From Helicobacter sp. 13S00477-4 (GTDB lineage Bacteria > Campylobacterota > Campylobacteria > Campylobacterales > Helicobacteraceae), in the NCBI RefSeq assembly GCF_002272785.1, contig NZ_MLAS01000002.1:62001-126000 (forward strand): a stretch of 64,000 nucleotides of DNA, given 5' to 3'. Below the pieces are notes generated by a model. It searched no databases, was not told where the DNA came from, and worked only from the letters and a program-made list of their open reading frames with translations. Position 1 is the stretch's first letter, and each line of letters starts with the position of its first letter. Below, piece by piece: positions 25,634-35,805 of this stretch. Both the position numbers and the translations under genes were made by a program.

Positions 25634-26691
25634 TATTTGCCTTTGATACCCTGTATCTTCTCAATATATTTATAAGAAACCCTTATTGGATCTTTCTTTG
25701 GAAGATTCGAACCTAGTTGCTCTAATGTATTTTGAAAATCTTCAAAGAGATAATTAGCCATACTGCCTGGGATTGGATTTATCTCATTGAGATACACTTC
25801 ATTTTCAATCACAAAAAAATCACAGCGAATTAGAGCACCTTCAAACTTGTGTATATAAAGCTTCTTGAAAGCTTCTTTTATTTTTTCTTCTATCGTTTTG
25901 GAAATATCTGCTTTGATGACTTGCTCAGTACGAGCAAAATCAAGGTATTTGTTTTCAAAATCTAATAAATCTTTCTTTCTTGGTTCTTCAATAATAGAAA
26001 AAATATACTCATTATCTGTATTATCACCATAACTTATCTTACAACCTGCAAGATTGTATTCCTTCACTCCTTTTATAAAAGGTTCAAGGATAACCTCATC
26101 GTCAAATTCAAAAGCACTATCAAGGGCATAATCAATCTCACTAGCATTATCAATCACATTCACACCGATAGAACTCCCTAATCGACTTGGTTTAACTATA
26201 AAAGGAAAATTATCATCAATCACTCTGGGACTGTATTTTTGCACCACTTCAAAAGGCAAAGTTTTTACTCCCCTCTCTTTAGCATAAAGCTTAGTGAAAT
26301 GTTTATTAAAACTCAACACAGAAGCTTCAATACGAGGTCCTATAAAGGGGATTTTATAAAATTCCAAAATAGAAGCAATTTTGCCATCTTCTCCATCAGC
26401 TCCGTGTATAAGATTGATGAGTGTTCTTATAGAGATATCTTTTTGCCCAAAAAATGAAGGCTTGTAAAATCCACCTGATTTGAGGCTTATCTGGGGGCAT
26501 TTTTCATAATCCCCGGAAGAGAAAAAATTTGATTTCATATTTTCAGTAGGGATCAAATAAAAATTACGAGCTAGATCAAGGAAGATAAAATATTCAATTT
26601 TTTCTTTCAAAACTTTCTTGAGTGAAATAGCACTCACAATACTGATTTCGTGTTCCCAGCTAACACCTCCAAATAAAATCCCAAATTTCAA
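25633..26691 (-). CDS. ddl: D-alanine--D-alanine ligase
   Basis: The 352-residue ATP-grasp enzyme joins two D-Ala for peptidoglycan. Typical elements are the N-terminal F-G-G-V-S-W-E-H-E-I-S, K-P-S-R-L-G-S-S-I-G-V in the ATP site and the C-terminal E-I-N-P-I-P-G metal-binding loop. It is first in the ddl-hydrolase-murF-HIT-ankyrin run; each gene touches or overlaps the next. The length fits the Campylobacterota form. Confidence 0.95.
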   Translation of the reverse strand: MKFGILFGGVSWEHEISIVSAISLKKVLKEKIEYFIFLDLARNFYLIPTENMKSNFFSSGDYEKCPQISLKSGGFYKPSFFGQKDISIRTLINLIHGADGEDGKIASILEFYKIPFIGPRIEASVLSFNKHFTKLYAKERGVKTLPFEVVQKYSPRVIDDNFPFIVKPSRLGSSIGVNVIDNASEIDYALDSAFEFDDEVILEPFIKGVKEYNLAGCKISYGDNTDNEYIFSIIEEPRKKDLLDFENKYLDFARTEQVIKADISKTIEEKIKEAFKKLYIHKFEGALIRCDFFVIENEVYLNEINPIPGSMANYLFEDFQNTLEQLGSNLPKKDPIRVSYKYIEKIQGIKGK

Positions 26692-26935
26692 TCTTTTCTC
26701 CTCAAACTATGTTTTCTATGGTGGATTTATATCCAAGTTTTTAACCTATGAGTCTACCTAAAAATTTCTTAATAATCCTCTATCTGTAATTAATTTGGTC
26801 ACAAACATCCATTCCAATAAATATTATAAATTTAAATTATTTTTCTCATTTATATTGTTTTATTAGAAAAAAAGATATAAAGTAACCAGTGGCAAAAACA
26901 TTTTCAAACTAAACAAACACCAAAAAGGAAGAACA

Positions 26936-28102
26936 ATGCACAATCACGATAAAGACAGACATTTATTCCAAAAAATTTCCCAAAGACTTGAGAAACTTTC
27001 CTTATTGCAAGCACACAATGCAGACAAAAATCTCAATGAAGAACTCAATAAAAAAGGTGTTCAAAGAAGGGATTTTGTAAAATGGGCAGGAGCAATGACA
27101 GCCACATTAGCATTGCCAGCGAGTTTTGCTCCTTTGACACTCAAGGCTGCTGAAATAGCTAATAGAGTCCCCGTAATTTGGCTACATATGGCAGAATGCA
27201 CGGGTTGTAGCGAAAGTCTTTTGAGGAGTGAGGATCCTAGTATTGATAGTATTATTTTTGATTACATCAATCTTGAATATCATGAAACCATTATGGCAGC
27301 CTCAGGCTACCAAGCCGAGCAAAATCTAAAAAATGCCATTGCTAAACATAAAGGCAACTATATCCTAATGGTTGAAGGAGGCATCCCTGAAGGTACTGAA
27401 TATTTCCTCACTATTGGTGCAGATGCACACACAGGTGCAGATGAATGCAGGGAAGCTGCAGAAGGTGCTGCAGCTATTTTTGCGATTGGAACTTGCTCTA
27501 GCTTTGGTGGAGTGCAAGCTGCTTATCCAAATCCTTCCAATGCTAAACCTTTGAGTAAAATCATCAATAAACCTATCATTAATGTACCTGGCTGTCCACC
27601 AAGTGAAAAAAACATTGTGGGCAATATTATGTATTTCATAATGTTTGGGACATTACCTGCTGTGGATGCCTACAATCGTCCTACTTGGGCATATGGACAT
27701 AGAATCCACGATCTCTGTGAAAGACGCGGGCATTTTGATGCAGGTGAATTCGTGCAACATTTTGGTGATGAAAATGCACAAAATGGATACTGTCTTTATA
27801 AAGTAGGTTGCAAAGGTCCTTATACATTCAATAACTGTTCAAAACTACGATTTAACTCTCATACAAGCTGGCCTATACAAGCTGGACACGGTTGTATAGG
27901 ATGTTCAGAACCAAATTTTTGGGATACAATGAGTCCATTTGAAGAACCCATTGGCAATCATCTATTCCATACTTCTTATAATGGTCTTGGAGCAGATAAG
28001 ACTGCAAACACTATAGGTACTGTAGTTTTAGCAGCAACAGCTGTTGGTATTGCTGCCCACGCTATAGTTTCTAGTCTAGTAAAAAACAAAGATGAACAAT
28101 AA
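26936..28102 (+). CDS. hydA: Uptake [NiFe]-hydrogenase small subunit
   Basis: The 388-residue subunit has a Tat signal (R-R-D-F-V-K-W-A-G, about residue 42-65). The Cys ligands for three Fe-S clusters include E-C-T-G-C, G-T-C-S-S-F, G-C-P-P and the C-terminal C-I-G-C. A C-terminal hydrophobic helix (about 360-380) anchors it to the membrane. It relays electrons from HydB to cytochrome HydC. The N-terminal region before the Tat motif is about 40 residues, which is long. The 244-base gap upstream contains only AT-rich DNA; TATAAAGT about 60 bases before the start is a possible -10. Confidence 0.95.
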   Translation: MHNHDKDRHLFQKISQRLEKLSLLQAHNADKNLNEELNKKGVQRRDFVKWAGAMTATLALPASFAPLTLKAAEIANRVPVIWLHMAECTGCSESLLRSEDPSIDSIIFDYINLEYHETIMAASGYQAEQNLKNAIAKHKGNYILMVEGGIPEGTEYFLTIGADAHTGADECREAAEGAAAIFAIGTCSSFGGVQAAYPNPSNAKPLSKIINKPIINVPGCPPSEKNIVGNIMYFIMFGTLPAVDAYNRPTWAYGHRIHDLCERRGHFDAGEFVQHFGDENAQNGYCLYKVGCKGPYTFNNCSKLRFNSHTSWPIQAGHGCIGCSEPNFWDTMSPFEEPIGNHLFHTSYNGLGADKTANTIGTVVLAATAVGIAAHAIVSSLVKNKDEQ

Positions 28103-28119
28103 AAGGGAGATAAAGTTTA

Positions 28120-29859
28120 ATGACAACAAAACGAATTGTAGTAGATCCGATCACAAGGATAGAAGGACATTTAAGGATTGAGGTAATCGTAGATGAAAAT
28201 AATGTCATACAAGATGCTTTTTCTTCTTCAACACTTTTTAGAGGACTAGAGACAATTATAAAAAATCGCGATCCTCGAGATGCAGGCTTTATCGCTCAAA
28301 GGATTTGTGGAGTATGTACATATTCTCATTACAAAGCTGGGATAACAGCAGTAGAAGATGCCTTAGGTATCAATCCTCCACTGAATGCACTTTTAGTTAG
28401 GAGTTTGATGAACATTGCATTGATTTTACACGATCATGTTGTGCATTTTTATACCTTACATGGACTAGATTGGTGCGATATTACTTCTGCTTTGAAAGCA
28501 GACCCTGCAAAAGCAGCTAAACTTGCTTTCAAATACACTGATTATCCTTTATCAGCAGGCGAAGATGAATTAAAAGCAGTACAAAAAAGAGTAAGTGATT
28601 TTGTAAAACAAGGAGCATTAGGTCCGTTTAATAATGGATATTGGGGGCATTCAACTTACCATTTCTCTCCTGAACAAAATCTCATAGTACTTTCGCATTA
28701 CCTTAAACTTTTAGAAATCCAAAGAGAAGCTGCCAAAATGACAGCTATTTTTGGTGCCAAACAACCCCATCCACAAAGCCTAACAGTCGGGGGTATAACT
28801 TCAGTAATGGATATAATGGATCCTACCAGACTTGCTGAATGGAAAGCAAAATTCTTAAAAGTCAAAGATTTTGTTGATCGTGCCTATTACCCAGATCTCA
28901 TTATGGCAGGCAAAACCTTTAAAGATGAGCAATCAGTAACAAAAGGTTGTGGGCTTACAAATTTCATTGCTCATGAAGAGATTCTACTTTCAAAAGATCA
29001 CAATCTGCTCAGTAGTGGGATTGTCTTGAATGGTGATTTGAGCAAACTTTACCCAATTGATGAAAACCTTATCAAAGAAGAAGTGACTAACTCTTGGTAT
29101 GAATATGAAAATACTCAAGAAATCCAACTTCAACCCTACGATGGTCAAACCAATCCTAAATATACAGGATTTAAAGATGGTCAAAGTATAGGACCTGATG
29201 GCAAACCTATAGATACCAAATTGCTTGATATGAAAGGAAAATATTCTTGGATAAAATCTCCAAGATACAACGGAATGCCTATGGAAGTAGGACCTTTAGC
29301 AGCAGTTGTTGTTGGTCTGGCTGCAAAAAATCCCTATATAACCGAAGTAGCCACACAATTCCTCAAAGATAGTGGGCTACCTATTGAAGCACTTTTTAGC
29401 ACACTTGGAAGGACAGCAGCTAGATGTATTGAAGCAAAAGTCATCACAAATAATGGATTAAAAACTTTGGATTCTTTGATAGAAAACCTAAAATCTGATA
29501 AACAAACCTGTGCCCCTTATGTCATTGATAAAAATAAAGAATACAAAGGAAGATACATTGGTCAAGTCCCTAGAGGAATGCTTAGTCACTGGGTGAGGAT
29601 AAAAAATGGTGTGGTAGAAAATTATCAAGCTGTTGTTCCATCGACTTGGAATGCAGGACCTAGAGATTCAAAAGGTCAAAAAGGTCCTTATGAAATGAGC
29701 CTTATTGGTACCAAAATTGCAGACATTACCAAGCCTTTAGAAATTATTAGAACTATACATTCTTTCGACCCTTGTATTGCATGTTCAGTTCATATGATAG
29801 ATGCCAAAGGAAATAAAATCGGGGAATATAAAGTAGACCCTGCATTTGCAAGGATATAG
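28120..29859 (+). CDS. hydB: Uptake [NiFe]-hydrogenase large subunit
   Basis: The 579-residue subunit carries the Ni-Fe site. The N-terminal R-I-C-G-V-C and the C-terminal D-P-C-I-A-C-S-V-H supply the four Cys ligands. The 15 residues after that His are the usual C-terminal extension removed by HydD once nickel is inserted. It splits H2 at the periplasmic face after being carried out by the Tat signal of HydA. Its stop overlaps the hydC start region by 14 bases, though the ATG at 29870 may be the true hydC start. Confidence 0.96.
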   Translation: MTTKRIVVDPITRIEGHLRIEVIVDENNVIQDAFSSSTLFRGLETIIKNRDPRDAGFIAQRICGVCTYSHYKAGITAVEDALGINPPLNALLVRSLMNIALILHDHVVHFYTLHGLDWCDITSALKADPAKAAKLAFKYTDYPLSAGEDELKAVQKRVSDFVKQGALGPFNNGYWGHSTYHFSPEQNLIVLSHYLKLLEIQREAAKMTAIFGAKQPHPQSLTVGGITSVMDIMDPTRLAEWKAKFLKVKDFVDRAYYPDLIMAGKTFKDEQSVTKGCGLTNFIAHEEILLSKDHNLLSSGIVLNGDLSKLYPIDENLIKEEVTNSWYEYENTQEIQLQPYDGQTNPKYTGFKDGQSIGPDGKPIDTKLLDMKGKYSWIKSPRYNGMPMEVGPLAAVVVGLAAKNPYITEVATQFLKDSGLPIEALFSTLGRTAARCIEAKVITNNGLKTLDSLIENLKSDKQTCAPYVIDKNKEYKGRYIGQVPRGMLSHWVRIKNGVVENYQAVVPSTWNAGPRDSKGQKGPYEMSLIGTKIADITKPLEIIRTIHSFDPCIACSVHMIDAKGNKIGEYKVDPAFARI

Positions 29860-29869
29860 GGAGAGAGAA

Positions 29870-30568
29870 ATGAAAAATACACTTCAAAAAGACACTCAAG
29901 AGTTTCAAGTTGAAAAAGAATTTTCTGGTTTGACTAGAATCTTCCACTGGATTCGAGCATTTTCTATTTTTGGTCTCATATTCACTGGATTCTACATTGC
30001 CTATCCATTTTTACAGCCTGATTCTAACCCAAACCCAACAAATTTTTTACAAGCTTATATACGTAGCTGGCATTTGTTTTTAGGATTTGCCTTGATTGGG
30101 GTGTCTATTTTCAGACTTTATTTATTCATATTTGATAGAGATTCTAAACCTGAACGCATCTCTTTTGCACAATGCCTATCCATAAAAATCTGGATAGATC
30201 AAATCAAAACTTATCTATGGATAGGTAAACATCCACATATCAAAGGTGCCTACAACCCACTGCAATTTGTAACTTATTTTGCTCTAGCTATATTGGTTTT
30301 GATTATTTCCCTCACAGGGATTGTTTTGTATTATAATGTCTATCACAACGGTTTAGGAGCAATATTACAAACCTCTTTCAAATGGTTTGAAGTAATGTGT
30401 GGAGGATTGCCAAATATAAGACTCATTCACCATATTGCAACTTGGGGATTTATCATATTTATCCCTGTTCATATTTATATGGTGATATGGAATTCAATAA
30501 AATATCCTAATGGCGGTGCTGATGCTATGATAAGTGGTTTGCGGTATAAAAAAGATTTAAAAGTATAA
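29870..30568 (+). CDS. hydC: Hydrogenase cytochrome b subunit
   Basis: The 232-residue integral membrane cytochrome b has about four helices with His residues for two hemes (F-H-W-I, S-W-H-L, I-H-H-I, V-H-I-Y). It passes electrons from HydA to menaquinone. I chose ATG 29870, preceded by GGGAGAG. An in-frame ATG at 29846 would add eight residues and overlap hydB. The gene is 2 bases from hydD. Confidence 0.92.
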   Translation: MKNTLQKDTQEFQVEKEFSGLTRIFHWIRAFSIFGLIFTGFYIAYPFLQPDSNPNPTNFLQAYIRSWHLFLGFALIGVSIFRLYLFIFDRDSKPERISFAQCLSIKIWIDQIKTYLWIGKHPHIKGAYNPLQFVTYFALAILVLIISLTGIVLYYNVYHNGLGAILQTSFKWFEVMCGGLPNIRLIHHIATWGFIIFIPVHIYMVIWNSIKYPNGGADAMISGLRYKKDLKV

Positions 30569-30570
30569 TA

Positions 30571-31107
30571 TTGAAAATTTTAATATTAGGGATTGGAAAT
30601 ATATTATTTGGTGATGAAGGTATTGGAGTGCACCTCTCTAATCTCTTAAAACTTAATTACAAATTAAGTGGTCAACACCAAATTGATATTATCGATGGTG
30701 GGACAATGGCAGCAACCCTTATCCCTATCATCATCTCTTATGACAGGGTTTTGATACTTGATTGCGTCAGTGTAGAGAATGAATGTGTAGGAGAAGTATA
30801 TTTTTTTGATTTTGATAATGTCCCTGAGACTATCACTTGGGCAGGTAGTGCCCACGAAGTAGAAATGTTACAAACCTTGAAACTCACTGCACTTTTAGAA
30901 GACCTCCCACCAGTAAAAATCATAGGCATCATCCCTGAAGTGATTGGAGAAAATACTACCTTTGAACTTTCTAATAAAGTCAAAAAAGGATCCGTATTGG
31001 CAGAAAAATTAGCTATCACATACCTTCAAGAATTGGGAGTGAAAATAGAAAAAATAGGGAATAAAGATTTACAAGACATTGCTAATTTTTCTTTCAAAGG
31101 CTATTGA
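30571..31107 (+). CDS. hydD: Hydrogenase maturation endopeptidase
   Basis: The 178-residue protein belongs to the HyaD/HoxM family of peptidases that trim the large subunit's C-terminus. The N-terminal G-I-G-N-I-L-F-G-D-E-G-I-G-V holds the Ni-sensing acidic residue, a second metal-binding Asp lies in L-D-C-V, and a His in S-A-H-E-V-E-M. It starts with TTG, 3 bases after hydC. It acts on HydB and is needed for hydrogenase maturation. Confidence 0.93.
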   Translation: MKILILGIGNILFGDEGIGVHLSNLLKLNYKLSGQHQIDIIDGGTMAATLIPIIISYDRVLILDCVSVENECVGEVYFFDFDNVPETITWAGSAHEVEMLQTLKLTALLEDLPPVKIIGIIPEVIGENTTFELSNKVKKGSVLAEKLAITYLQELGVKIEKIGNKDLQDIANFSFKGY

Positions 31108-32741
31108 TGATATTTGAGTTTATTTTTTCTTCGACCAAAACAAAATCTTCTATCAAGCATTTTATTCATTTCCTTCAGTTCTATGCAAACAAAAGAAATT
31201 TGGATTTTAGCGATATGTTTGAAAAACAAAAAAATCATTATTCTTATTCATTTTTTATTGATACAGAGCCTCAAATTGCACTAGATTTTGCCAATGATAT
31301 TGCAAATAGATTGCCAATGTCTATTGATTTTAATTTTGTTGAAATCAAAACCCATCAAAATCTATCCTTAAAATGGAAAAAAAATCCAATAAAAAAAATA
31401 GCTTTCATAGATGTGCTCCAAACAAAAGAAATTTCAAATGAAAATTCTAAAACTTTTTGTGATCTATTTGATTGGGTAAAAAATATCCAAGCTTATGGAC
31501 AAAATATCACAGATAAAATCAGTTTGATTGAAGCATTTAAAAAGACAGCTTCAAAGCTAAAAAATGCTGAATCACTTTTTATCAAAACTGCTAATGGGGT
31601 CAGAGAATTTTCTTTTATCAACAAAAGTGAAAATATTATGTTTTGGGATCTTTCAAATCTATCAACTTATATGCGTCTTCAAAATACACAATCTCATCTC
31701 TTAGCAAGCTATGAAAAACCTATGACCAAACTCTGCCCTAAAGAAGTTTTTGTTCCTTCATTGCTACAAGATAAAAATGTTGAAATCAATACAATCCTAG
31801 CTGATGATCTTTTTCTTTCTACTCTAGGAATATTTGTGTTGAAAATGGATATGGGATATGTATTTTTCAAAAACCATCCAAAATCTAAAAATTATGATTT
31901 GAGCTATGAACATTATCCTTTAGTTAAAAAACAAGACATAACTATTAGCGAAAGTGGTTTTTTGATAAACAAAACCATCAAAAAAGATTCTAAAAATATC
32001 TTCAATATCATTTCAAAGCACTTTGATGAAAAAGATTTGCCCCCACCCAGACCCAAAAAAAATACGCCCCTCAATAATCACCAAAAACTCATCATTTTTT
32101 TAAGCAAAAATCACCCAACAAATATTTTGATAAAAGAAGGAATATCATATAAAACACCGCTAAAAATTTCTTTTGAAGCTAATCCGAAAATAATAATTCA
32201 AAAAATACAAAATGATTATAAAAATGGTGATAAATTATTAAAAAATTTCAATGAATATTTCAAAGAAATTTTAGAGAATATCTACAATCTAGATGATATA
32301 CCCATACAAAGCCAAAACCTTATGGATATATTCTGCAGTGCTTCTTTTATACTAGGGTATCAATCAAAGTTTGACTTAGAACTTAATAATATTTTAGATC
32401 ATGCAAAAAAATTCGTTCGAGACAAAGGACCAAGGATTGATTTCAAACTCATCAAGGAAGAGGAAAAAATCAAATTAGATTATACACGTATCATACGATC
32501 TGCAATGAGCTTTAGGATAGCTGGATTAGATGAGGCTACTTTGAGTTATGGCTTCATCGACTCAATGGCTGAGTTTTTAGGCAATTTTATCCGTGATACA
32601 AGTACTAATTTTGCCATAAAAGATATTTTGATTTGTGGAGATATGCTAGGTGAAAAAATCTTTTTAGACAAAATATTACACTATTTACCAAAAAATATAA
32701 ACATACACCTTCCAAAAGATGGGTATATAGACTATCTATGA
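31104..32741 (+). CDS. hydE: Hydrogenase accessory protein HydE
   Basis: The 545-residue protein ends the hydABCDE operon and overlaps hydD by 4 bases. The N-terminal part recalls acylphosphatase/HypF-like folds in spacing, and residues 430-545 include a few Cys and Gly-rich turns. I see no certain catalytic motif. The assignment rests on position and size matching H. pylori hydE, which has been reported to be needed for hydrogenase activity. The biochemical role is unknown. It is encoded with more Lys, Asn and Phe than the structural genes, as usual for this protein. Confidence 0.8.
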   Translation: MMIFEFIFSSTKTKSSIKHFIHFLQFYANKRNLDFSDMFEKQKNHYSYSFFIDTEPQIALDFANDIANRLPMSIDFNFVEIKTHQNLSLKWKKNPIKKIAFIDVLQTKEISNENSKTFCDLFDWVKNIQAYGQNITDKISLIEAFKKTASKLKNAESLFIKTANGVREFSFINKSENIMFWDLSNLSTYMRLQNTQSHLLASYEKPMTKLCPKEVFVPSLLQDKNVEINTILADDLFLSTLGIFVLKMDMGYVFFKNHPKSKNYDLSYEHYPLVKKQDITISESGFLINKTIKKDSKNIFNIISKHFDEKDLPPPRPKKNTPLNNHQKLIIFLSKNHPTNILIKEGISYKTPLKISFEANPKIIIQKIQNDYKNGDKLLKNFNEYFKEILENIYNLDDIPIQSQNLMDIFCSASFILGYQSKFDLELNNILDHAKKFVRDKGPRIDFKLIKEEEKIKLDYTRIIRSAMSFRIAGLDEATLSYGFIDSMAEFLGNFIRDTSTNFAIKDILICGDMLGEKIFLDKILHYLPKNINIHLPKDGYIDYL

Positions 32742-32802
32742 AAGAGAAAAGAATTAGATTTTACCTGCCTGATTATTTTATAACTCATTTGAATGCTTAT
32801 CC

Positions 32803-33681
32803 TTAAATTATCCCTGCTTTCTTATACCTTTCTTTCTGAGTCCCATTTCCACTCAAACCACCTGAATGGATAAAAACAATTTCTCTATCTTCAAATAATT
32901 TCATATGTTCACTCAAACATAACCAACCCAAACAATCATAAATCAAATCAAATTCAACACCCAATTTCAACCATTCTTCATAAATTTTATAGAGTCTTAT
33001 GTCAGGTTTTGCAAACGGAGGTTTTGTTTTTAAGGACAAAATTTCAACAGGTGTCCCAAAACAAATGCTATTCAACAATACTCGTAAATATGCTTTGTCT
33101 CCACAGGCTGGAGTCGTATAAACATTTGGGAGATAATGCCCCAAATAAGCAGCACTTGTTCCACTTCCAGAAGTACAAAAAATCATAGGATTTTTCAAAT
33201 CCTTTATATCTAAAAATAATTCCAAAGCAAGCTTATTTATCCCCAAACTAGCAATCTGACAAGCACCTCCTTGAGGGATAAAAATAACCTTTTCTCCCAA
33301 ACTTCTACAAATCTCATAAGCCCTATCTCTCAAAACCCCTATATCCCCTTTACAAAACTCTAAATACATACCATTATGCAAAGCTATAGCAAAATTACCC
33401 TTTGGATTTTCTTTCAGATAATTACTCAAAGGGTTAGTAATATAAACAAAATTACAACCCTTTAAAGAGCTAATATAAGAAAGTGCAAGCATTGAGTTTG
33501 ACTGATGCCCTCCATAACTCAAAAGTATTTTTCCGGTCAATGATACATTTAAAAGACTTTCAAACTTGCGTGCCTTATTGCCATTGATAAAAGGATGGAG
33601 TAAATCATCACGCTTAATATAAAATTTTCTATCTCGCCAAATATATTGTTGTAGTGGTGAAGGAGTTGATAAAAAACTCAT
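32803..33681 (-). CDS. PLP-dependent D-cysteine desulfhydrase/ACC deaminase family protein
   Basis: The 292-residue enzyme starts with the pattern of this family: Y-I-K-R-D-D-L-L-H and then N-G-N-K-A-R-K-F with the PLP Lys. S-Y-G-G-H-Q-S-N-S and the phosphate loop T-S-G-S-G-T-S follow. These enzymes release H2S from D-cysteine or deaminate 1-aminocyclopropane-1-carboxylate; bacteria without plant contact generally have the first activity. It overlaps the mnmE stop by 4 bases at its start, so it extends the rpmH-mnmE operon. Slightly short for the family, but the core looks complete. Confidence 0.8.
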   Translation of the reverse strand: MSFLSTPSPLQQYIWRDRKFYIKRDDLLHPFINGNKARKFESLLNVSLTGKILLSYGGHQSNSMLALSYISSLKGCNFVYITNPLSNYLKENPKGNFAIALHNGMYLEFCKGDIGVLRDRAYEICRSLGEKVIFIPQGGACQIASLGINKLALELFLDIKDLKNPMIFCTSGSGTSAAYLGHYLPNVYTTPACGDKAYLRVLLNSICFGTPVEILSLKTKPPFAKPDIRLYKIYEEWLKLGVEFDLIYDCLGWLCLSEHMKLFEDREIVFIHSGGLSGNGTQKERYKKAGII

Positions 33682-35048
33682 TTACCTAAACAAAAATCTC
33701 CAAACATCTTATCAAACATTTCTGAAATATCATAAGGTTGGGTAATGTTTGATATTGATTGAACTGCATCTTTGATATGATAGGAAAAAAGTTCCAACTC
33801 AAAGGTATTAAAAACTTTTATTGCATTCTGAATATGATCTAGAGTTTTTTGAACTGCCATTATCTGAAAACTTGAAGTCAAAAGGATTTCATTATTCAAA
33901 TCTTCTTGATTCAAAATCAAAGAAAGAAGATGTTTTAATTTCAACAAGCAATCTTGGGTATCTTTAGTTGTAATAGAAACACTTTGATAAGATATATTTA
34001 AGAGTGTTTCAATCTCGTTGAGTTGTAGTTTTTGTGGTAAATCATTTTTATTTAGTGCAATGATACAATGTTTTTTCTCTTGAGTATTGAGCAATTCAAT
34101 AATTTTTCTGTCCTCATTTTCCAAAACCCTTGAAGCATCAAAAATAGCTAAAATAATATCGCTTTGCTCTATAGCAGAGAGACTCTTTTGTATCCCTAAA
34201 GACTCTACAATATCTTGAGTCTCCCTGATTCCTGCAGTATCAATAAGTTTTATTATATCTCCATTGATGTGAATATTTTCTTCAATGGTATCCCTTGTCG
34301 TCCCAGCAATAGGACTAACAATTGCTCTTTCATCAAGTAAAATAGCATTAAGGACTGAACTTTTACCAACATTTGGTTTGCCAATGATACTCAAACAATA
34401 CCCTTGCACAATCCCTTGACGCATTTTAGAAAATTCATAAATATTGCTTAGTTTTTGCCTTATGTCCTCTAAAGTAGAAATGATATGTACCTGCATATCA
34501 CTAGGGATATCTTCTTCACTATAATCAATCATCACTTCACTATGAGCAAGCAAACGCATTAAAGACTCTCTTATTTGAGATACAAATATGCTCAATTCAC
34601 CCTTAAGCTGTCTTACAAGAGCTTTAGCAACATTTTCATTAGCAACATTCATAAGCTTGGAAAGAGCATTGACTTGAGAAAAATCAATCCGTCCATTTAA
34701 AAATGCTCTCTTGCTAAATTCTCCAGGTCTAGCCAAACGTGCTCCATTGTGCAAGCAAGATTCTAAAATCATTTTAGCACTCACCCAACCTCCATGACAT
34801 TGGATTTCACACAAATCCTCACGCGTATAGCTATGAGGTGCTTTAAAATAGATAACTATCGCTTCATCAATAAGGTCGCCTTCAGTGCCATATACTGAAG
34901 ATAAAGTAGCATAACGAGGAGAAAAATTATCTCTTTTTGTGATAAGACAAGTGATATCAAATGCCCTAGATCCACTCATTCTAACAATCGCAATAGCACC
35001 ATTCCCTTTAGATGTGCTGATAGCAACGATAGTGGAAGTATCATCCAT
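33678..35048 (-). CDS. mnmE: tRNA uridine-5-carboxymethylaminomethyl synthesis GTPase
   Basis: The 456-residue GTPase modifies U34 of several tRNAs together with MnmG. It has the N-terminal tetrahydrofolate-binding domain, a G domain with G-K-P-N-V-G-K-S-S, T-T-R-D-T and N-K-N-D, and the final C-L-G-K with the essential Cys. The ATG at 35048 overlaps the jag stop. A GTG 15 bases upstream is in frame but has no ribosome binding site. It follows jag and yidC as in other Campylobacterota. Confidence 0.94.
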   Translation of the reverse strand: MDDTSTIVAISTSKGNGAIAIVRMSGSRAFDITCLITKRDNFSPRYATLSSVYGTEGDLIDEAIVIYFKAPHSYTREDLCEIQCHGGWVSAKMILESCLHNGARLARPGEFSKRAFLNGRIDFSQVNALSKLMNVANENVAKALVRQLKGELSIFVSQIRESLMRLLAHSEVMIDYSEEDIPSDMQVHIISTLEDIRQKLSNIYEFSKMRQGIVQGYCLSIIGKPNVGKSSVLNAILLDERAIVSPIAGTTRDTIEENIHINGDIIKLIDTAGIRETQDIVESLGIQKSLSAIEQSDIILAIFDASRVLENEDRKIIELLNTQEKKHCIIALNKNDLPQKLQLNEIETLLNISYQSVSITTKDTQDCLLKLKHLLSLILNQEDLNNEILLTSSFQIMAVQKTLDHIQNAIKVFNTFELELFSYHIKDAVQSISNITQPYDISEMFDKMFGDFCLGK

Positions 35049-35805
35049 TCCTGATAAAATCACTCACAATAATATAACGTTCATCCATAGCATTATTTCT
35101 GAATGAAACATATTTAGTAGGGAAAGTTTCTCGGAGCTTTTTTAATGCAATATATGCTAAGATTCCGTCTAATGGCTTTGTTTGAGCCTTACCTGTTTCA
35201 TATACAGTAGTAATAATACTTTGAAGATAAATATCCATTGCCTCTTCTTGATTTTTTAAGAATTGTGCGATTTCTAAACGAATGTTATAACCATATTTAG
35301 GCTGTATCCAATTGAATAATAAATAAGAAAGTGCTTTATAACGATAACCTTTCTCTCCAATCAAAAGTGCTGAATCCTCACCATCAAAAGTAACCAAAAG
35401 GGTTTGGGGATCATAAAGACTTACCTCAATATGATTGATTTTATAAGGCAAAAAAGAAAACAATTCTTTGAGTTCAAGCTCAATATCTTTAATATCATCC
35501 TCTTCAGATGTATTTGAATTATTTTGGATATGCACAAAAGATTCTTTATTTTCACTCATCAAAGAAGGATGATTCTTGTTAGATTGCAAAAAAGTATCTG
35601 TATTTGAAGAATTTCCCAAGTGTCTTTGGCTTGAAACATCCTTTATAACAGCTGCAACAATAATAGCATCTTTTTTACCTACACCCAAAAATCCCTTAGA
35701 AGGAATTTGGAGGATTTCATAATCAAGTTCAGTGACCGAACAACCTAATTCTGATGAAGCCTGAGTTATAGCTTCTTGTAAAGTTTTAGCAACAATTTTT
35801 TTCAT
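35041..35805 (-). CDS. jag: Jag family RNA-binding protein (KhpB/EloR-like)
   Basis: The 254-residue protein has the Jag N-terminal domain (about 1-55, with the short motif G-F-L-G-V-G-K-K-D-A). A low-complexity Ser/Asn linker follows, then KH-like and R3H-like segments. It binds RNA and in firmicutes affects cell-wall growth; in this phylum the role is not known to me. It overlaps yidC by 4 bases and mnmE by 8, in the conserved rpmH-rnpA-yidD-yidC-jag-mnmE order. Confidence 0.88.
   Translation of the reverse strand: MKKIVAKTLQEAITQASSELGCSVTELDYEILQIPSKGFLGVGKKDAIIVAAVIKDVSSQRHLGNSSNTDTFLQSNKNHPSLMSENKESFVHIQNNSNTSEEDDIKDIELELKELFSFLPYKINHIEVSLYDPQTLLVTFDGEDSALLIGEKGYRYKALSYLLFNWIQPKYGYNIRLEIAQFLKNQEEAMDIYLQSIITTVYETGKAQTKPLDGILAYIALKKLRETFPTKYVSFRNNAMDERYIIVSDFIRNG

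Noticed and set aside
35048-35063. GTG start for mnmE at 35063
   Set aside because: No ribosome binding site, and the ATG at 35048 gives the expected N-terminus.
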